From: Marisediminitalea lipolytica
GTDB taxonomy: Bacteria > Pseudomonadota > Gammaproteobacteria > Enterobacterales > Alteromonadaceae
Direction: 5' to 3'
Length of the DNA: 64,000 nt
Assembly (NCBI RefSeq): GCF_001758465.1
Contig: NZ_MJIC01000016.1
Coordinates: forward strand, 248,001 to 312,000
Shown: positions 28,987 to 37,179 of the stretch, in pieces
Numbering within the stretch: position 1 is the first letter of the stretch
How the letters are laid out: each line of letters begins with the position of its first letter
Notes under the pieces: generated by a model
Told to the model about the DNA's origin: nothing
Databases searched by the model: none
What the model saw: only the letters and a program-made list of their open reading frames with translations
Program-made: the position numbers and the translations under genes

Positions 28987-29195
28987 ATAAAGGACAACAA
29001 TAAGTAAATTTCCTCTTTGTTATAAACACGTTGAGTCTGCCAAACTCAGCTGTTAGCATAATCTGGGTTAGGGGCGATAGTATACAAAATACAAATTCAA
29101 TAATAATACGCCCTTCCTTGCCTGATAATAAAAATAAAAATATTGGTTTTTCCGCCCTCAATATTATTTTCTAGTCTTGGGTAGCAAGGAACACT

Positions 29196-29774
29196 ATGCA
29201 CAACTTAGATAAAAAACTGACGGTGTTTTCAGTTTTTGTGGATTGTAAATCTTCTCTTCGCAACATGGTAAGCAAATACCTGTTTCATAAGGGCGATGTT
29301 GAAGATGTATTGCAAGAAACATTTACACGCACATTTGCTGCGGATCAGAAAGATACGATTGAGTATCCCAAGCTGTATATGTTTAAAACAGCAAAAAATC
29401 TGGTACAGCGAGAGAATACCAAGCTAACGGCTAAACTGACGGATTATCTTGATGATGATGCGATTCAGAGCTTACCGGCCCAGGATACCCATCCGGTTGA
29501 GACAATTTCTGCTGAGCGACAAAGTGAACTATTGCTCGAAGCCCTGGCCTCATTACCTGAACAGTGCCAGAAAGTAACCCGGTTGAGAATACTCCAGGAT
29601 TTGAGCGTAAAAGAGATTGCCAGCCAGTTAGATTTGTCTGTTAGCACAACGGAAAAGCATCTTTCAAAGGGGTTTGAACGGTGCGATAACTATGTACGTC
29701 AGGCGACAGAAAACGCTTCGACTACTGTATCAGAATCGGTGCAGATCATGGGTTTAAAGAGTAGCGTAAAATGA
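29196..29774 (+). CDS. ECF sigma factor, FecI-like
   Basis: A 192-residue extracytoplasmic-function sigma factor. Region 2 is seen as MVSKYLFHKGDVEDVLQETFTRTFAADQ...YPKLYMFKTAKNLVQRE, and region 4 as LEALASLPEQCQKVTRLRILQDLSVKEIASQLDLSVSTTEKHLSKGF, with a clear helix-turn-helix. It overlaps the FecR-type gene by four bases (ATGA) and is followed by a TonB-dependent receptor with an STN domain, the classical cell-surface signalling arrangement in which the loaded receptor signals through FecR to release the sigma factor. The upstream 209 bases are AT-rich and hold no other gene. Confidence 0.92.
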   Translation: MHNLDKKLTVFSVFVDCKSSLRNMVSKYLFHKGDVEDVLQETFTRTFAADQKDTIEYPKLYMFKTAKNLVQRENTKLTAKLTDYLDDDAIQSLPAQDTHPVETISAERQSELLLEALASLPEQCQKVTRLRILQDLSVKEIASQLDLSVSTTEKHLSKGFERCDNYVRQATENASTTVSESVQIMGLKSSVK

Positions 29775-30841
29775 AAGACGTGGTAAATCTTAAGGATAGT
29801 AAACAAGCTGTCCGCCAGCAGGCGGGTGAATGGCTGGTTAAAATTGATCGGGGCGATCTGTCAGTTGAAGAACAGCGTGCACTCAATGCCTGGACCAAAC
29901 AGAGCCGTTTGCATTTCGAGACTCTGACGCATATGGCAGAGAGTATTGATAGCTTAAAAGAAACGGCGAGCAAGCAAGCCAGGCCGGTTGTACAAAGTGC
30001 GCCGGTGGCATCGGGTCATTCATGGCACAAATGGGCAGTTAAGATGGCTGCCATTTTTGCCTTCGCAGTGATCGTTCCGCTTGCGTATTATATGAAGACC
30101 ATGGTGGAGTTTAAATCAACCAATGGCGAATACGTAACCCGGGTGGGCGGCCAGAAAGCGCTGACGCTGGTTGATGGTTCGGTGGTAACGCTGAATACCG
30201 ATTCTCGCCTGGTTGTTGAGTATCAGGACGGTAAACGGCTGTTAAGGTTACTCAATGGTGAAGCCAATTTTGATGTCGCCCCCGACCCGGAGCACCCTTT
30301 CATTGTTAGGGCGGGTAATGGCGATGTTCAGGCGTTGGGCACGAGCTTTGCCGTAAGACTCAAAGGCGAGGAAGTTGACGTACTGGTGTCTCATGGCACG
30401 GTAAGAGTACGTGCCGATGAGTCGGTAATGGAACATTCATCACAACCGGACTCCCTACCTCAGTCAACAGCTCCGACTAACAGTGCAGTGACACAAGCTG
30501 TCAGTAGCGTCGTAGTAGGAGCGGGTAAACGTGTGGTGTTTGACGAAAGTACAGTTGCATCAGTTAGCGAAGAAGATCAAGAATCTCTTAATCGTCATCT
30601 TTATTGGCGCAAAGGGTATCTCGCCTTTAAAGACCAACCGCTCAGTCAGGTAGTGGAAGAGGTGAGCCGGTATACCACTTACAATATTATCCTCAGTGAT
30701 GCTTCGTTGGGGGAAATCAGGGTTGGCGGCTACTATCCCATCGATAATATTGAAACGGTTTTTTCATCTTTAGAAATAAACCTCGGATTGCAGGTTGAAA
30801 AACAAGGCAAGGAGACTTTTTTTATCAAAAAAAATTCATAA
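29771..30841 (+). CDS. FecR family anti-sigma factor / transmembrane sensor
   Basis: A 356-residue single-pass inner-membrane regulator. Residues about 10-60 (RQQAGEWLVKIDRGDLSVEEQRALNAWTK) form the N-terminal cytoplasmic sigma-binding domain, KMAAIFAFAVIVPLAYYM near residue 95 is the membrane helix, and about 110-220 is the FecR domain (GGQKALTLVDGSVVTLNTDSRL, LLNGEANFDVAPDPEHPFIVRAGNGDVQALGTSFAVR). The C-terminal part (YLAFKDQPLSQVVEEVSRYTTYNIILSD) resembles an STN-type domain that could contact the receptor. It is translationally coupled to the sigma gene and 170 bases upstream of the receptor. Confidence 0.92.
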   Translation: MKDVVNLKDSKQAVRQQAGEWLVKIDRGDLSVEEQRALNAWTKQSRLHFETLTHMAESIDSLKETASKQARPVVQSAPVASGHSWHKWAVKMAAIFAFAVIVPLAYYMKTMVEFKSTNGEYVTRVGGQKALTLVDGSVVTLNTDSRLVVEYQDGKRLLRLLNGEANFDVAPDPEHPFIVRAGNGDVQALGTSFAVRLKGEEVDVLVSHGTVRVRADESVMEHSSQPDSLPQSTAPTNSAVTQAVSSVVVGAGKRVVFDESTVASVSEEDQESLNRHLYWRKGYLAFKDQPLSQVVEEVSRYTTYNIILSDASLGEIRVGGYYPIDNIETVFSSLEINLGLQVEKQGKETFFIKKNS

Positions 30842-30957
30842 TAAAAACAAAAGTTTATTAGTTTTTTACTATAAGTATTCAAAAAAATTCAGTTGTTAAG
30901 TAGCGGGTTTTTCTTTCCTTTTGCTTTTTAAAAGATAAGGCCGACAAAAAAAGCCCC

Positions 30958-30975
30958 GCTTCTCTGTTGAGAAGC
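30958..30975 (+). other. Hairpin upstream of the TonB-dependent receptor
   Basis: GCTTCTC pairs with GAGAAGC around a TGTT loop, 37 bases before the receptor start, in an AT-rich gap. No T run follows. It could be a 5' UTR element or separate the sigma/FecR transcript from the receptor transcript. Confidence 0.45.
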
Positions 30976-31011
30976 CGGCGCAAAAAGATCGGCTGATACG
31001 TGGGAATAGTG

Positions 31012-34000
31012 GTGAGCATAAAGCGGATAATAGTCCTCTTGTTTTGTTGTTTGGTAGCGACGTTAACCGCCGTTACACCGGTTTCTGCCAGGCAGGCAGA
31101 GACCGAACAGACCCGAGACTTCAACATCCCAGAACAGTCTGCTGAGGAAGGCCTTTTAAGCTTCGCCAGACAGGCTGGACTCGCTATTTTATTTCCGCAA
31201 AATCTGGTGGCACAAGAGACAACCTCTGCTCTCAACGGTCACTATTCTATTCAGGACGGCTTACACCGGCTGCTAACAGGCACCGACTTGGAAGGCTCTG
31301 TGTCAGTTAAGGGTACAATTCTAATAAAACGCCCAACTGTCGCCCGCTCAGAGACCGTAAATCCGGCACCCGCGCCGGTATCAAAGCCGTCTGAAAGAAG
31401 AGCAAGTGAAATGAAGAAAACTGAATTGAAAACTAAAGTTAAAAAAACTACGCGTGGTGTTATCGCATCACTGCTGGCAGCGTCTAGCGCTGGTTATGCT
31501 CAAGAAACACCGGATACAACAGACGCCACGGCTGAAGAACAACAAGAGCGAATTACGATTGTAGGTTCTCGTATTGCCGGTGCCTATGTTGGAGATTCAT
31601 TACCCGTTTCTGTAATTGGTAGTGATGAAATAGAAGCTATTGGCGCAGTTTCCGGCGAAGACTTATTCCGCTCTATTCCACAAATGGGTGATGTCAGCTT
31701 TAACCAGACCCGGGGACAAGTGAGTAGTAACTTTGCACGGGGTGACGTTGGTTCAGTTGATCTAAGAAACTTAGGCGTTGGCAGTACACTAGTACTAATT
31801 AATGGCCGGCGAGGCGTTAATTACCCAAGCAGCCAGGCCAGTGGTACCCTCGCACCCGTTTTGACATTTAACTCCAATACCATTCCAATGAACGGCATTA
31901 AACGTGTAGAAATACTGCGTGATGGTGCCGGTGCTATTTACGGTTCAGATGCCGTAGCGGGTGTGGTCAATATCGTTTTAAACGACGAATATGAAGGCGT
32001 TAAACTAGAAGGTCAGTACGGAAAAGCGTCTGGCACTAATATGGATGAAATCAATCTGAACGGTACCTTTGGCTTTGCTTTAGGTGAGCGTGGTAACTTT
32101 ACACTATTTACAAGTTACACCGATCGATCCGCACTATTGGCAACAGATCAAACCTTTTCATCCATGGGCGATCTGCGCCCGTTATTTGTTGGCACTGCGG
32201 CAGAAGGCTCAGGCTCTTTACGCAATACCAGTACAACAACGCCATGGGGTAATTTTCAAACCGTTGGTGGGGTACCGGTTTATCAGGATGGTAGTCGTAT
32301 TACCACTTCCGGCGGCTCTTTCCATGTGCAACCGGCTTACAATAGCGGTTGTTTAGCTGCGCTTGCAAACGGCATATGTATTGATGACGGCAGCGCATCT
32401 ACCACCAGCTCCGATGAAAACCTGCGTTGGGACTCACGTCAGAATTACCCGATTGCGCTGATGCCCGATTTGGAGCGTATTAACACTTTTGCCATGGCCA
32501 AGTATGACATCACCGAAGACATCCAATGGTTTGGTGAAGCCAGCTACTACCGTGGCGAAACCGAAAGTACCCAGGATGCGGTGTTCTCGATCGGCTCAAT
32601 CAGCATGACCGTTCCGGCCACCAACTACTATAACCCGTTTGGCCCGGTGACATTTGCTGATGGTACGGTTAACCCTAACCGCTTAGCCGGTATTGATGCA
32701 CCGGCGGAAGGCTTACCGGTAACCATAAGCCGTTTGCGTTTCACGGATTTAGGCGCAACGAATGTGCGGGTTACCGCTGAACAATACCGCGTTTTAACTG
32801 GTTTACGCGGCGCGACCACCAACTGGGACTGGGAAACTGCAATATTCTACAGTGAAGCCAAAGTGGACGATTTGCAGGATGGTATCAGCGCAACCTTATT
32901 ACAGGAAAGCCTTGGCCTTTCTACTCCCGACGCGTTTAATCCGTTTAATGGTGGGGATCTGGAAAATCCGGGCTCTGATACGGTGTTCAGTTCGCAAGCC
33001 GCGCTGGATGCTATCAGCATTACTCCAAACAGAAAGAACAAAACCACCCTATTCCAAATTGATGCCAATGCCTCAACGCCTGACATCTTTACTACCTGGG
33101 CTGGTGATGTGGGCTTAGCGGTTGGTGCTGAGTTCCGCCGTGAAACACAGCTTGATGACCGTGATGCCAACGTAGATGGCACCAACACCTGGTTGGATAC
33201 GGTGACCGGTAATCTACAGGAGAGTAACCTGTTTGGGGTTAGTCCAACTCCAGATAATTACGGGTCGCGTAAGGTGTTCTCTGCCTATGCCGAAATGGCC
33301 ATTCCACTGGTGAGTGAAGAAATGGATATTCCGTTTATGCAGTCTTTCAATGTGCAGTTAGCCGGTCGGTTTGAAGATTACAGTGACTTCGGTAGCGTCG
33401 CCAAACCAAAAATCTCGGCATCCTGGGTAGTTAACGACTACGTGCGTTTACGCGGTGCCTATTCAGAAGGTTTCCGTGCACCTAACCTCGAACAGGTAAA
33501 CGCGTCGCTGATCACCCGAGGCAATACCCGCACCGACTGGGTATTCTGTGAGGCAGACCTGCGTGCCGGACGAATTGCGAGTTTTGACGACTGTGATGAA
33601 CGTAATGTGGCGACTGCCCGCCGTTCTGGTAACCCGGACCTTGAGGCCGAAGAATCGACCAACTGGACCAGTGGTATCGTATTAATGCCGGACTTCCTGC
33701 CTGAAACAATGGGCAATATCACCCTGTCTGCTGACTACTGGTCGATTGAGCAAACCGGTATCGTTGGTGTGTTTGGTGGCGGTAACGCACTGATCGTGGA
33801 TTATCTTGAGCGTGTGCAAGGGGGCACCAACCCTAATGTAACGCGTCTGGAGCCGGATGCTGATGACATTGCACGATTTGCTGGCACTGGCATTGACCCG
33901 GTTGGTCAGGTCACTTATGTGGCTGATATGTATCGCAACCTGCAACCGCAAAAAGTTCGCGGTGTTGATTTAAGCTTCATTTGGAAACTACCGCAAACCG

Positions 34001-34488
34001 CTTTTGGTGATTTTAACTTTAATATTAATGCATCAAGAATGCTTGAGTTTACCCGTGGCGTACCAGATGCAATTAATGAGCTTTATGCTGCGCGCGACGC
34101 AGGCCTGATTAACGAAGGTACCGAGTTACCTTCGTCTTCAAGCCGGATTGAGCAAAACGGTAATCCAAAATGGCGTGTATCGTCTTCACTGACCTGGTCT
34201 TACGATCAATTCCGCGTTGGTGCGAGCGCAAGATATGTAACCGGTTTCTACGATACCTCGTTGCGAGTAGACGGTGACTATTGGCGCGTTGATGATCACA
34301 CTGTGGTTAATCTTTATGCGCAATACAGCTTCGATGACGATGCACTGGCTAACACCAAAGTCAAAATTGGTGTGCGTAACCTGTTTGATCGCGAGCCGCC
34401 TATGGCTGATGAGACATATGGTTACTCCGGCTCTGTGCACTCACCTATTCCACGTTATTTCTACCTGAACTTATTAACTGAGTTCTAA
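31012..34488 (+). CDS. TonB-dependent receptor with N-terminal STN signalling domain and an internal signal-peptide-like segment
   Basis: A large outer-membrane receptor (1158 residues from the GTG at 31012, chosen for GGGA six bases upstream; the frame is open from 31000). A signal peptide (RIIVLLFCCLVATLTAVTPVSA) is followed by an STN domain at about residues 36-106 (FNIPEQSAEEGLLSFARQAG). A Pro-rich linker leads to Met134, where MKKTELKTKVKKTTRG plus a hydrophobic stretch and a GYA-QE junction form a second, complete signal-peptide-like sequence. Then come a TonB-box-like segment (ERITIVGSRIA), the plug (LGVGSTLVLINGRRG, RDGAGAIYGSDAVAGVVNIVL) and the 22-strand-type barrel ending in F. The upstream sigma/FecR pair and STN domain imply substrate-dependent autoregulation. 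The substrate is probably processed by the hydrolases encoded next. Confidence 0.92.
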   Translation: MSIKRIIVLLFCCLVATLTAVTPVSARQAETEQTRDFNIPEQSAEEGLLSFARQAGLAILFPQNLVAQETTSALNGHYSIQDGLHRLLTGTDLEGSVSVKGTILIKRPTVARSETVNPAPAPVSKPSERRASEMKKTELKTKVKKTTRGVIASLLAASSAGYAQETPDTTDATAEEQQERITIVGSRIAGAYVGDSLPVSVIGSDEIEAIGAVSGEDLFRSIPQMGDVSFNQTRGQVSSNFARGDVGSVDLRNLGVGSTLVLINGRRGVNYPSSQASGTLAPVLTFNSNTIPMNGIKRVEILRDGAGAIYGSDAVAGVVNIVLNDEYEGVKLEGQYGKASGTNMDEINLNGTFGFALGERGNFTLFTSYTDRSALLATDQTFSSMGDLRPLFVGTAAEGSGSLRNTSTTTPWGNFQTVGGVPVYQDGSRITTSGGSFHVQPAYNSGCLAALANGICIDDGSASTTSSDENLRWDSRQNYPIALMPDLERINTFAMAKYDITEDIQWFGEASYYRGETESTQDAVFSIGSISMTVPATNYYNPFGPVTFADGTVNPNRLAGIDAPAEGLPVTISRLRFTDLGATNVRVTAEQYRVLTGLRGATTNWDWETAIFYSEAKVDDLQDGISATLLQESLGLSTPDAFNPFNGGDLENPGSDTVFSSQAALDAISITPNRKNKTTLFQIDANASTPDIFTTWAGDVGLAVGAEFRRETQLDDRDANVDGTNTWLDTVTGNLQESNLFGVSPTPDNYGSRKVFSAYAEMAIPLVSEEMDIPFMQSFNVQLAGRFEDYSDFGSVAKPKISASWVVNDYVRLRGAYSEGFRAPNLEQVNASLITRGNTRTDWVFCEADLRAGRIASFDDCDERNVATARRSGNPDLEAEESTNWTSGIVLMPDFLPETMGNITLSADYWSIEQTGIVGVFGGGNALIVDYLERVQGGTNPNVTRLEPDADDIARFAGTGIDPVGQVTYVADMYRNLQPQKVRGVDLSFIWKLPQTAFGDFNFNINASRMLEFTRGVPDAINELYAARDAGLINEGTELPSSSSRIEQNGNPKWRVSSSLTWSYDQFRVGASARYVTGFYDTSLRVDGDYWRVDDHTVVNLYAQYSFDDDALANTKVKIGVRNLFDREPPMADETYGYSGSVHSPIPRYFYLNLLTEF

Positions 34489-34502
34489 GCGGTTTGAAAA
34501 TA

Positions 34503-34523
34503 ATGCCGGGCTATGCCCGGCAT
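34503..34523 (+). other. Intercistronic hairpin after the receptor gene
   Basis: ATGCCGGGC pairs perfectly with GCCCGGCAT around a TAT loop, 15 bases after the receptor stop. There is no T run, so it looks like an mRNA stabiliser or partial terminator between receptor and hydrolase genes. Confidence 0.6.
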
Positions 34524-34579
34524 ACTTCATTACTGCCCACAACGAATTAAAGATTGCGCAATCGCGTGAGGAAGCAAAT

Positions 34580-35914
34580 ATGCAAATAAAACCTTTGCTT
34601 GCCCTGATGGCGAGCTTATTCAGCTTTGGCGCTGCCAGCGCTGAGGCTGAAGCCCCCTACCCATCAACTTATAAGCCAAAATTATCGCAGGATGTCGCTA
34701 TCGTTGGCGCAACAATAATGCCCGCAGAGGGTGACGAAATCCCCAACGGTACCTTAATTATTAGAAACGGAAAAATTGCCAAAATCGGTTCCAGGGTACG
34801 CATCCCCAAGGGAATAAAAATCATTGATGCTAAAGGGCAATGGGTCACTCCCGGCATTATTGACATCCATTCGCACTTGGGTGCCTTTTCATCACCGGGT
34901 ATGCCATCAATGCGCAATGGCAATGAAAAAACAGAGAAAAATACAGCCGAAGTCTGGGTTGAACATTCCGTTTGGCCTCAGGACCCGGGCTTTCAACGCG
35001 CCAGAGAAGGCGGTGTCACCACACTCAATATTTTGCCCGGCTCTGCCAATTTATTTGGAGGGCGTTCGGTCATTTTAAAAAATGTCCCCTCTGCGACGGT
35101 GCAAGGCATGAAGATGCCCGACACCGCCTATGGCGTTAAAATGGCCTGTGGGGAAAACCCAATAAACTATGCAGCCAAAGACAAAGACCCCTTTACCAGA
35201 ATGGGTAATATGAAAGGATTTCGTAATGCCTTTATCGACGGCCAAAACTATCTTGAAAAAAAGCGCAACGGCGACGTTAAAACGGATCTCGAATTAGAAA
35301 CCATCGCAGGCATTCTCACTGGTGAAATTAGTGTACACCTGCATTGCTACCGCGCTGATGAGATGGCCATGATGATCGACCTGTCCCATGAGTTTGGTTT
35401 TAAGATCGGCACAATGCATCATGCTACCCAGGCATACAAAATCACTGAATTATTGGCTAAAGACGGCATTGGGGTTGCCACCTGGCCTGACCGTTGGGGC
35501 TTTAAAATGGAAGCTTATGACGGTGTGCCTATGAATGCGGCAGCAACCGAATGGGCTGGCGTACTCACCATGATTCACTCAGACAGCAGCGTGCTTGGTC
35601 AGCGCCTGAATGTCGAAGCGGCCAAAGGCATGGCACAGGCCAAACGCGCCACAACACCTATTACCAGAGAACAGGCGCTGCGATGGATTACTCTAAACCC
35701 CGCCAAAACCCTTAAAATTGATGATCGAACCGGCAGCCTGTTACCGGGCAAAAATGCTGATGTCGTGATATGGAGCCACGATCCTTTCAGTATTTATGCT
35801 AAAGCTAATAAGGTTTTTATCGACGGTGTATTAGTTGTCGACAGAGACGCGCCCCATTCCACTACTTCTGACTTTTTAACAGGTCAGGCAATTTCGGAGA
35901 CTAGCTATGACTAA
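34580..35914 (+). CDS. Exported metal-dependent amidohydrolase (imidazolonepropionase-like), first of three
   Basis: A 444-residue amidohydrolase-superfamily protein with a signal peptide (LLALMASLFSFGAASA-EA), so periplasmic. The fold's beta-strand 1 motif is intact: His97 and His99 in GIIDIHSHLG. Further ligand candidates are His253/His255 (SVHLHCY), His280/His281 (GTMHHATQ) and Asp335 (IHSDSS), consistent with a mononuclear or binuclear metal site. Typical C-terminal composite-domain strings follow (ALRWITLNPAKTLKIDDRTGSLLPGKNADVVIWSHDPF). The start has a GAGGAAG site. It overlaps the next gene by eight bases (ATGACTAA). The superfamily covers hydrolysis of cyclic amides, imidazolones and Xaa-Pro dipeptides; the substrate is not known. 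Confidence 0.85.
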   Translation: MQIKPLLALMASLFSFGAASAEAEAPYPSTYKPKLSQDVAIVGATIMPAEGDEIPNGTLIIRNGKIAKIGSRVRIPKGIKIIDAKGQWVTPGIIDIHSHLGAFSSPGMPSMRNGNEKTEKNTAEVWVEHSVWPQDPGFQRAREGGVTTLNILPGSANLFGGRSVILKNVPSATVQGMKMPDTAYGVKMACGENPINYAAKDKDPFTRMGNMKGFRNAFIDGQNYLEKKRNGDVKTDLELETIAGILTGEISVHLHCYRADEMAMMIDLSHEFGFKIGTMHHATQAYKITELLAKDGIGVATWPDRWGFKMEAYDGVPMNAAATEWAGVLTMIHSDSSVLGQRLNVEAAKGMAQAKRATTPITREQALRWITLNPAKTLKIDDRTGSLLPGKNADVVIWSHDPFSIYAKANKVFIDGVLVVDRDAPHSTTSDFLTGQAISETSYD

Positions 35915-37175
35915 AGTATCGTTAGCTATTTTTACGTTAAGCTGGTTAATACTGCCCACTACACTAGCCGACACTTTACTACTCAAAAATGCCCGGATTA
36001 TTACCGCCAGTGACACTGGCTCCCTAAACAAAGGCGATGTTTTAATTACTGACGGCGTGATTACCGAGGTCGCAAGCTCAATAAGCGCCCCCAATGACGC
36101 AAAGGTATTCGACTATAACGGCAAAACAATCACCCCCGGGTTCATCAATTCAGAGAGTGCTTTAGGCATTAGTGAAATAAATGGGGGAGCCAATGCTTCT
36201 GAAAGTGCTTCCAAAGACAAAGCCATCACCGCCGCCTATAACGTTGCTGATATCGTTAACCCATTTTCTTCAGCAGTACCGGTAGCCAGGCGCGGCGGTG
36301 TCAGTAGCGCAATCATTGCTCCACGGAGTAGCCGGGATTCTCACTACGCCGGTCTGGCTGCCTGGTTTACCACGCAAGACAGCTTTAATCCCGATGCAGT
36401 CATACCTGGAAAAGTCATGTTCTGGGATCTAAAGGCGGTAAGCGCAGGACGAGGAGCCACGTTTCCTAGATTACGCGCTGAGCTTGAGGATGCAGCGACG
36501 TTTGCTCAAGCAGGAGATAAAGCGGGTCCATTAAAGGCAAAAAGCTGGTCTCGTTACGACTTAAAAGCGCTGGTTCCGGTTATGCAGGGAGACATACCGA
36601 TGGCTTTCAGAGTCAACCGTGCCTCTGATATCACCGCGTTAATCACGCTTCTGGCAAGCACCGACATTAAGCCGGTGTTCGTTGGTGTCGCTGAAGGCTG
36701 GATGGTCGCTAAGCAGCTTGCAGATGCGAAGATTCCGGTCGTAGTAGACCCAACCGATAACATGCCAGGTAACTTCGATATGCTTAATGCGGCTAATCAG
36801 AATATTACACTGATGCATAAAGCCGGCGTAAAAATTGTTATTGGCGGACCTACTTCTGCTCATGATGCGGGCAAAATACGTTACTTTGCTGGTATGGCTG
36901 TCGGCAATGGCTTGCCTTACGACGAAGCAATAAAAGCGATTTCCGCTACCCCTGCCGAGGTATTTAATTTAACCAACGTGGGACAGATCAAACCTGGAAT
37001 GCGCGCGGACATAGCAGTATGGGACGGCGATCCTCTGGAACCTTTGAGCCAAATAACTGCGTTATTTATAAAAGGGCAGGCCCAGTCATTAGAGACAAGG
37101 CAGGATCAATTGGAACAACGATATATACCTAATGCGATAAATGTTTATGGCGAAACCGGTTCACAGGGAGAATAG
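35907..37175 (+). CDS. Amidohydrolase-fold protein lacking the metal ligands (probable pseudoenzyme)
   Basis: A 422-residue exported protein (signal peptide to about TLA-DT) with the overall architecture of the amidohydrolase superfamily: an N-terminal composite beta domain (LLLKNARIITASDTGSLNKGDVLITDG) and the C-terminal AISATPAEVFNLTNVGQIKPGMRADIAVWDGDPLE. The metal-binding positions are lost: where HxH is expected the sequence is GFINSESALG (Ser82, Glu83, Ser84), the strand 5 His region reads MAFRVNRASD, and the Asp motif reads IGGPTSAHDA. It is translationally coupled to the intact paralogue upstream (eight-base overlap), suggesting a structural partner in a heteromer. Its reading frame is intact and not degraded, so it is not a pseudogene. 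Confidence 0.8.
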   Translation: MTKVSLAIFTLSWLILPTTLADTLLLKNARIITASDTGSLNKGDVLITDGVITEVASSISAPNDAKVFDYNGKTITPGFINSESALGISEINGGANASESASKDKAITAAYNVADIVNPFSSAVPVARRGGVSSAIIAPRSSRDSHYAGLAAWFTTQDSFNPDAVIPGKVMFWDLKAVSAGRGATFPRLRAELEDAATFAQAGDKAGPLKAKSWSRYDLKALVPVMQGDIPMAFRVNRASDITALITLLASTDIKPVFVGVAEGWMVAKQLADAKIPVVVDPTDNMPGNFDMLNAANQNITLMHKAGVKIVIGGPTSAHDAGKIRYFAGMAVGNGLPYDEAIKAISATPAEVFNLTNVGQIKPGMRADIAVWDGDPLEPLSQITALFIKGQAQSLETRQDQLEQRYIPNAINVYGETGSQGE

Positions 37176-37179
37176 AAAA

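Noticed and set aside
29020-29060. Hairpin GTTGAGT/AACTCAGC after aceK as a terminator
   Set aside because: Only about five clean pairs and no T run follow, so it is not supported.
35907-37175. Second amidohydrolase as a decaying pseudogene
   Set aside because: The frame is full length, with a signal peptide, conserved fold motifs and overlap coupling; only metal ligands are lost.
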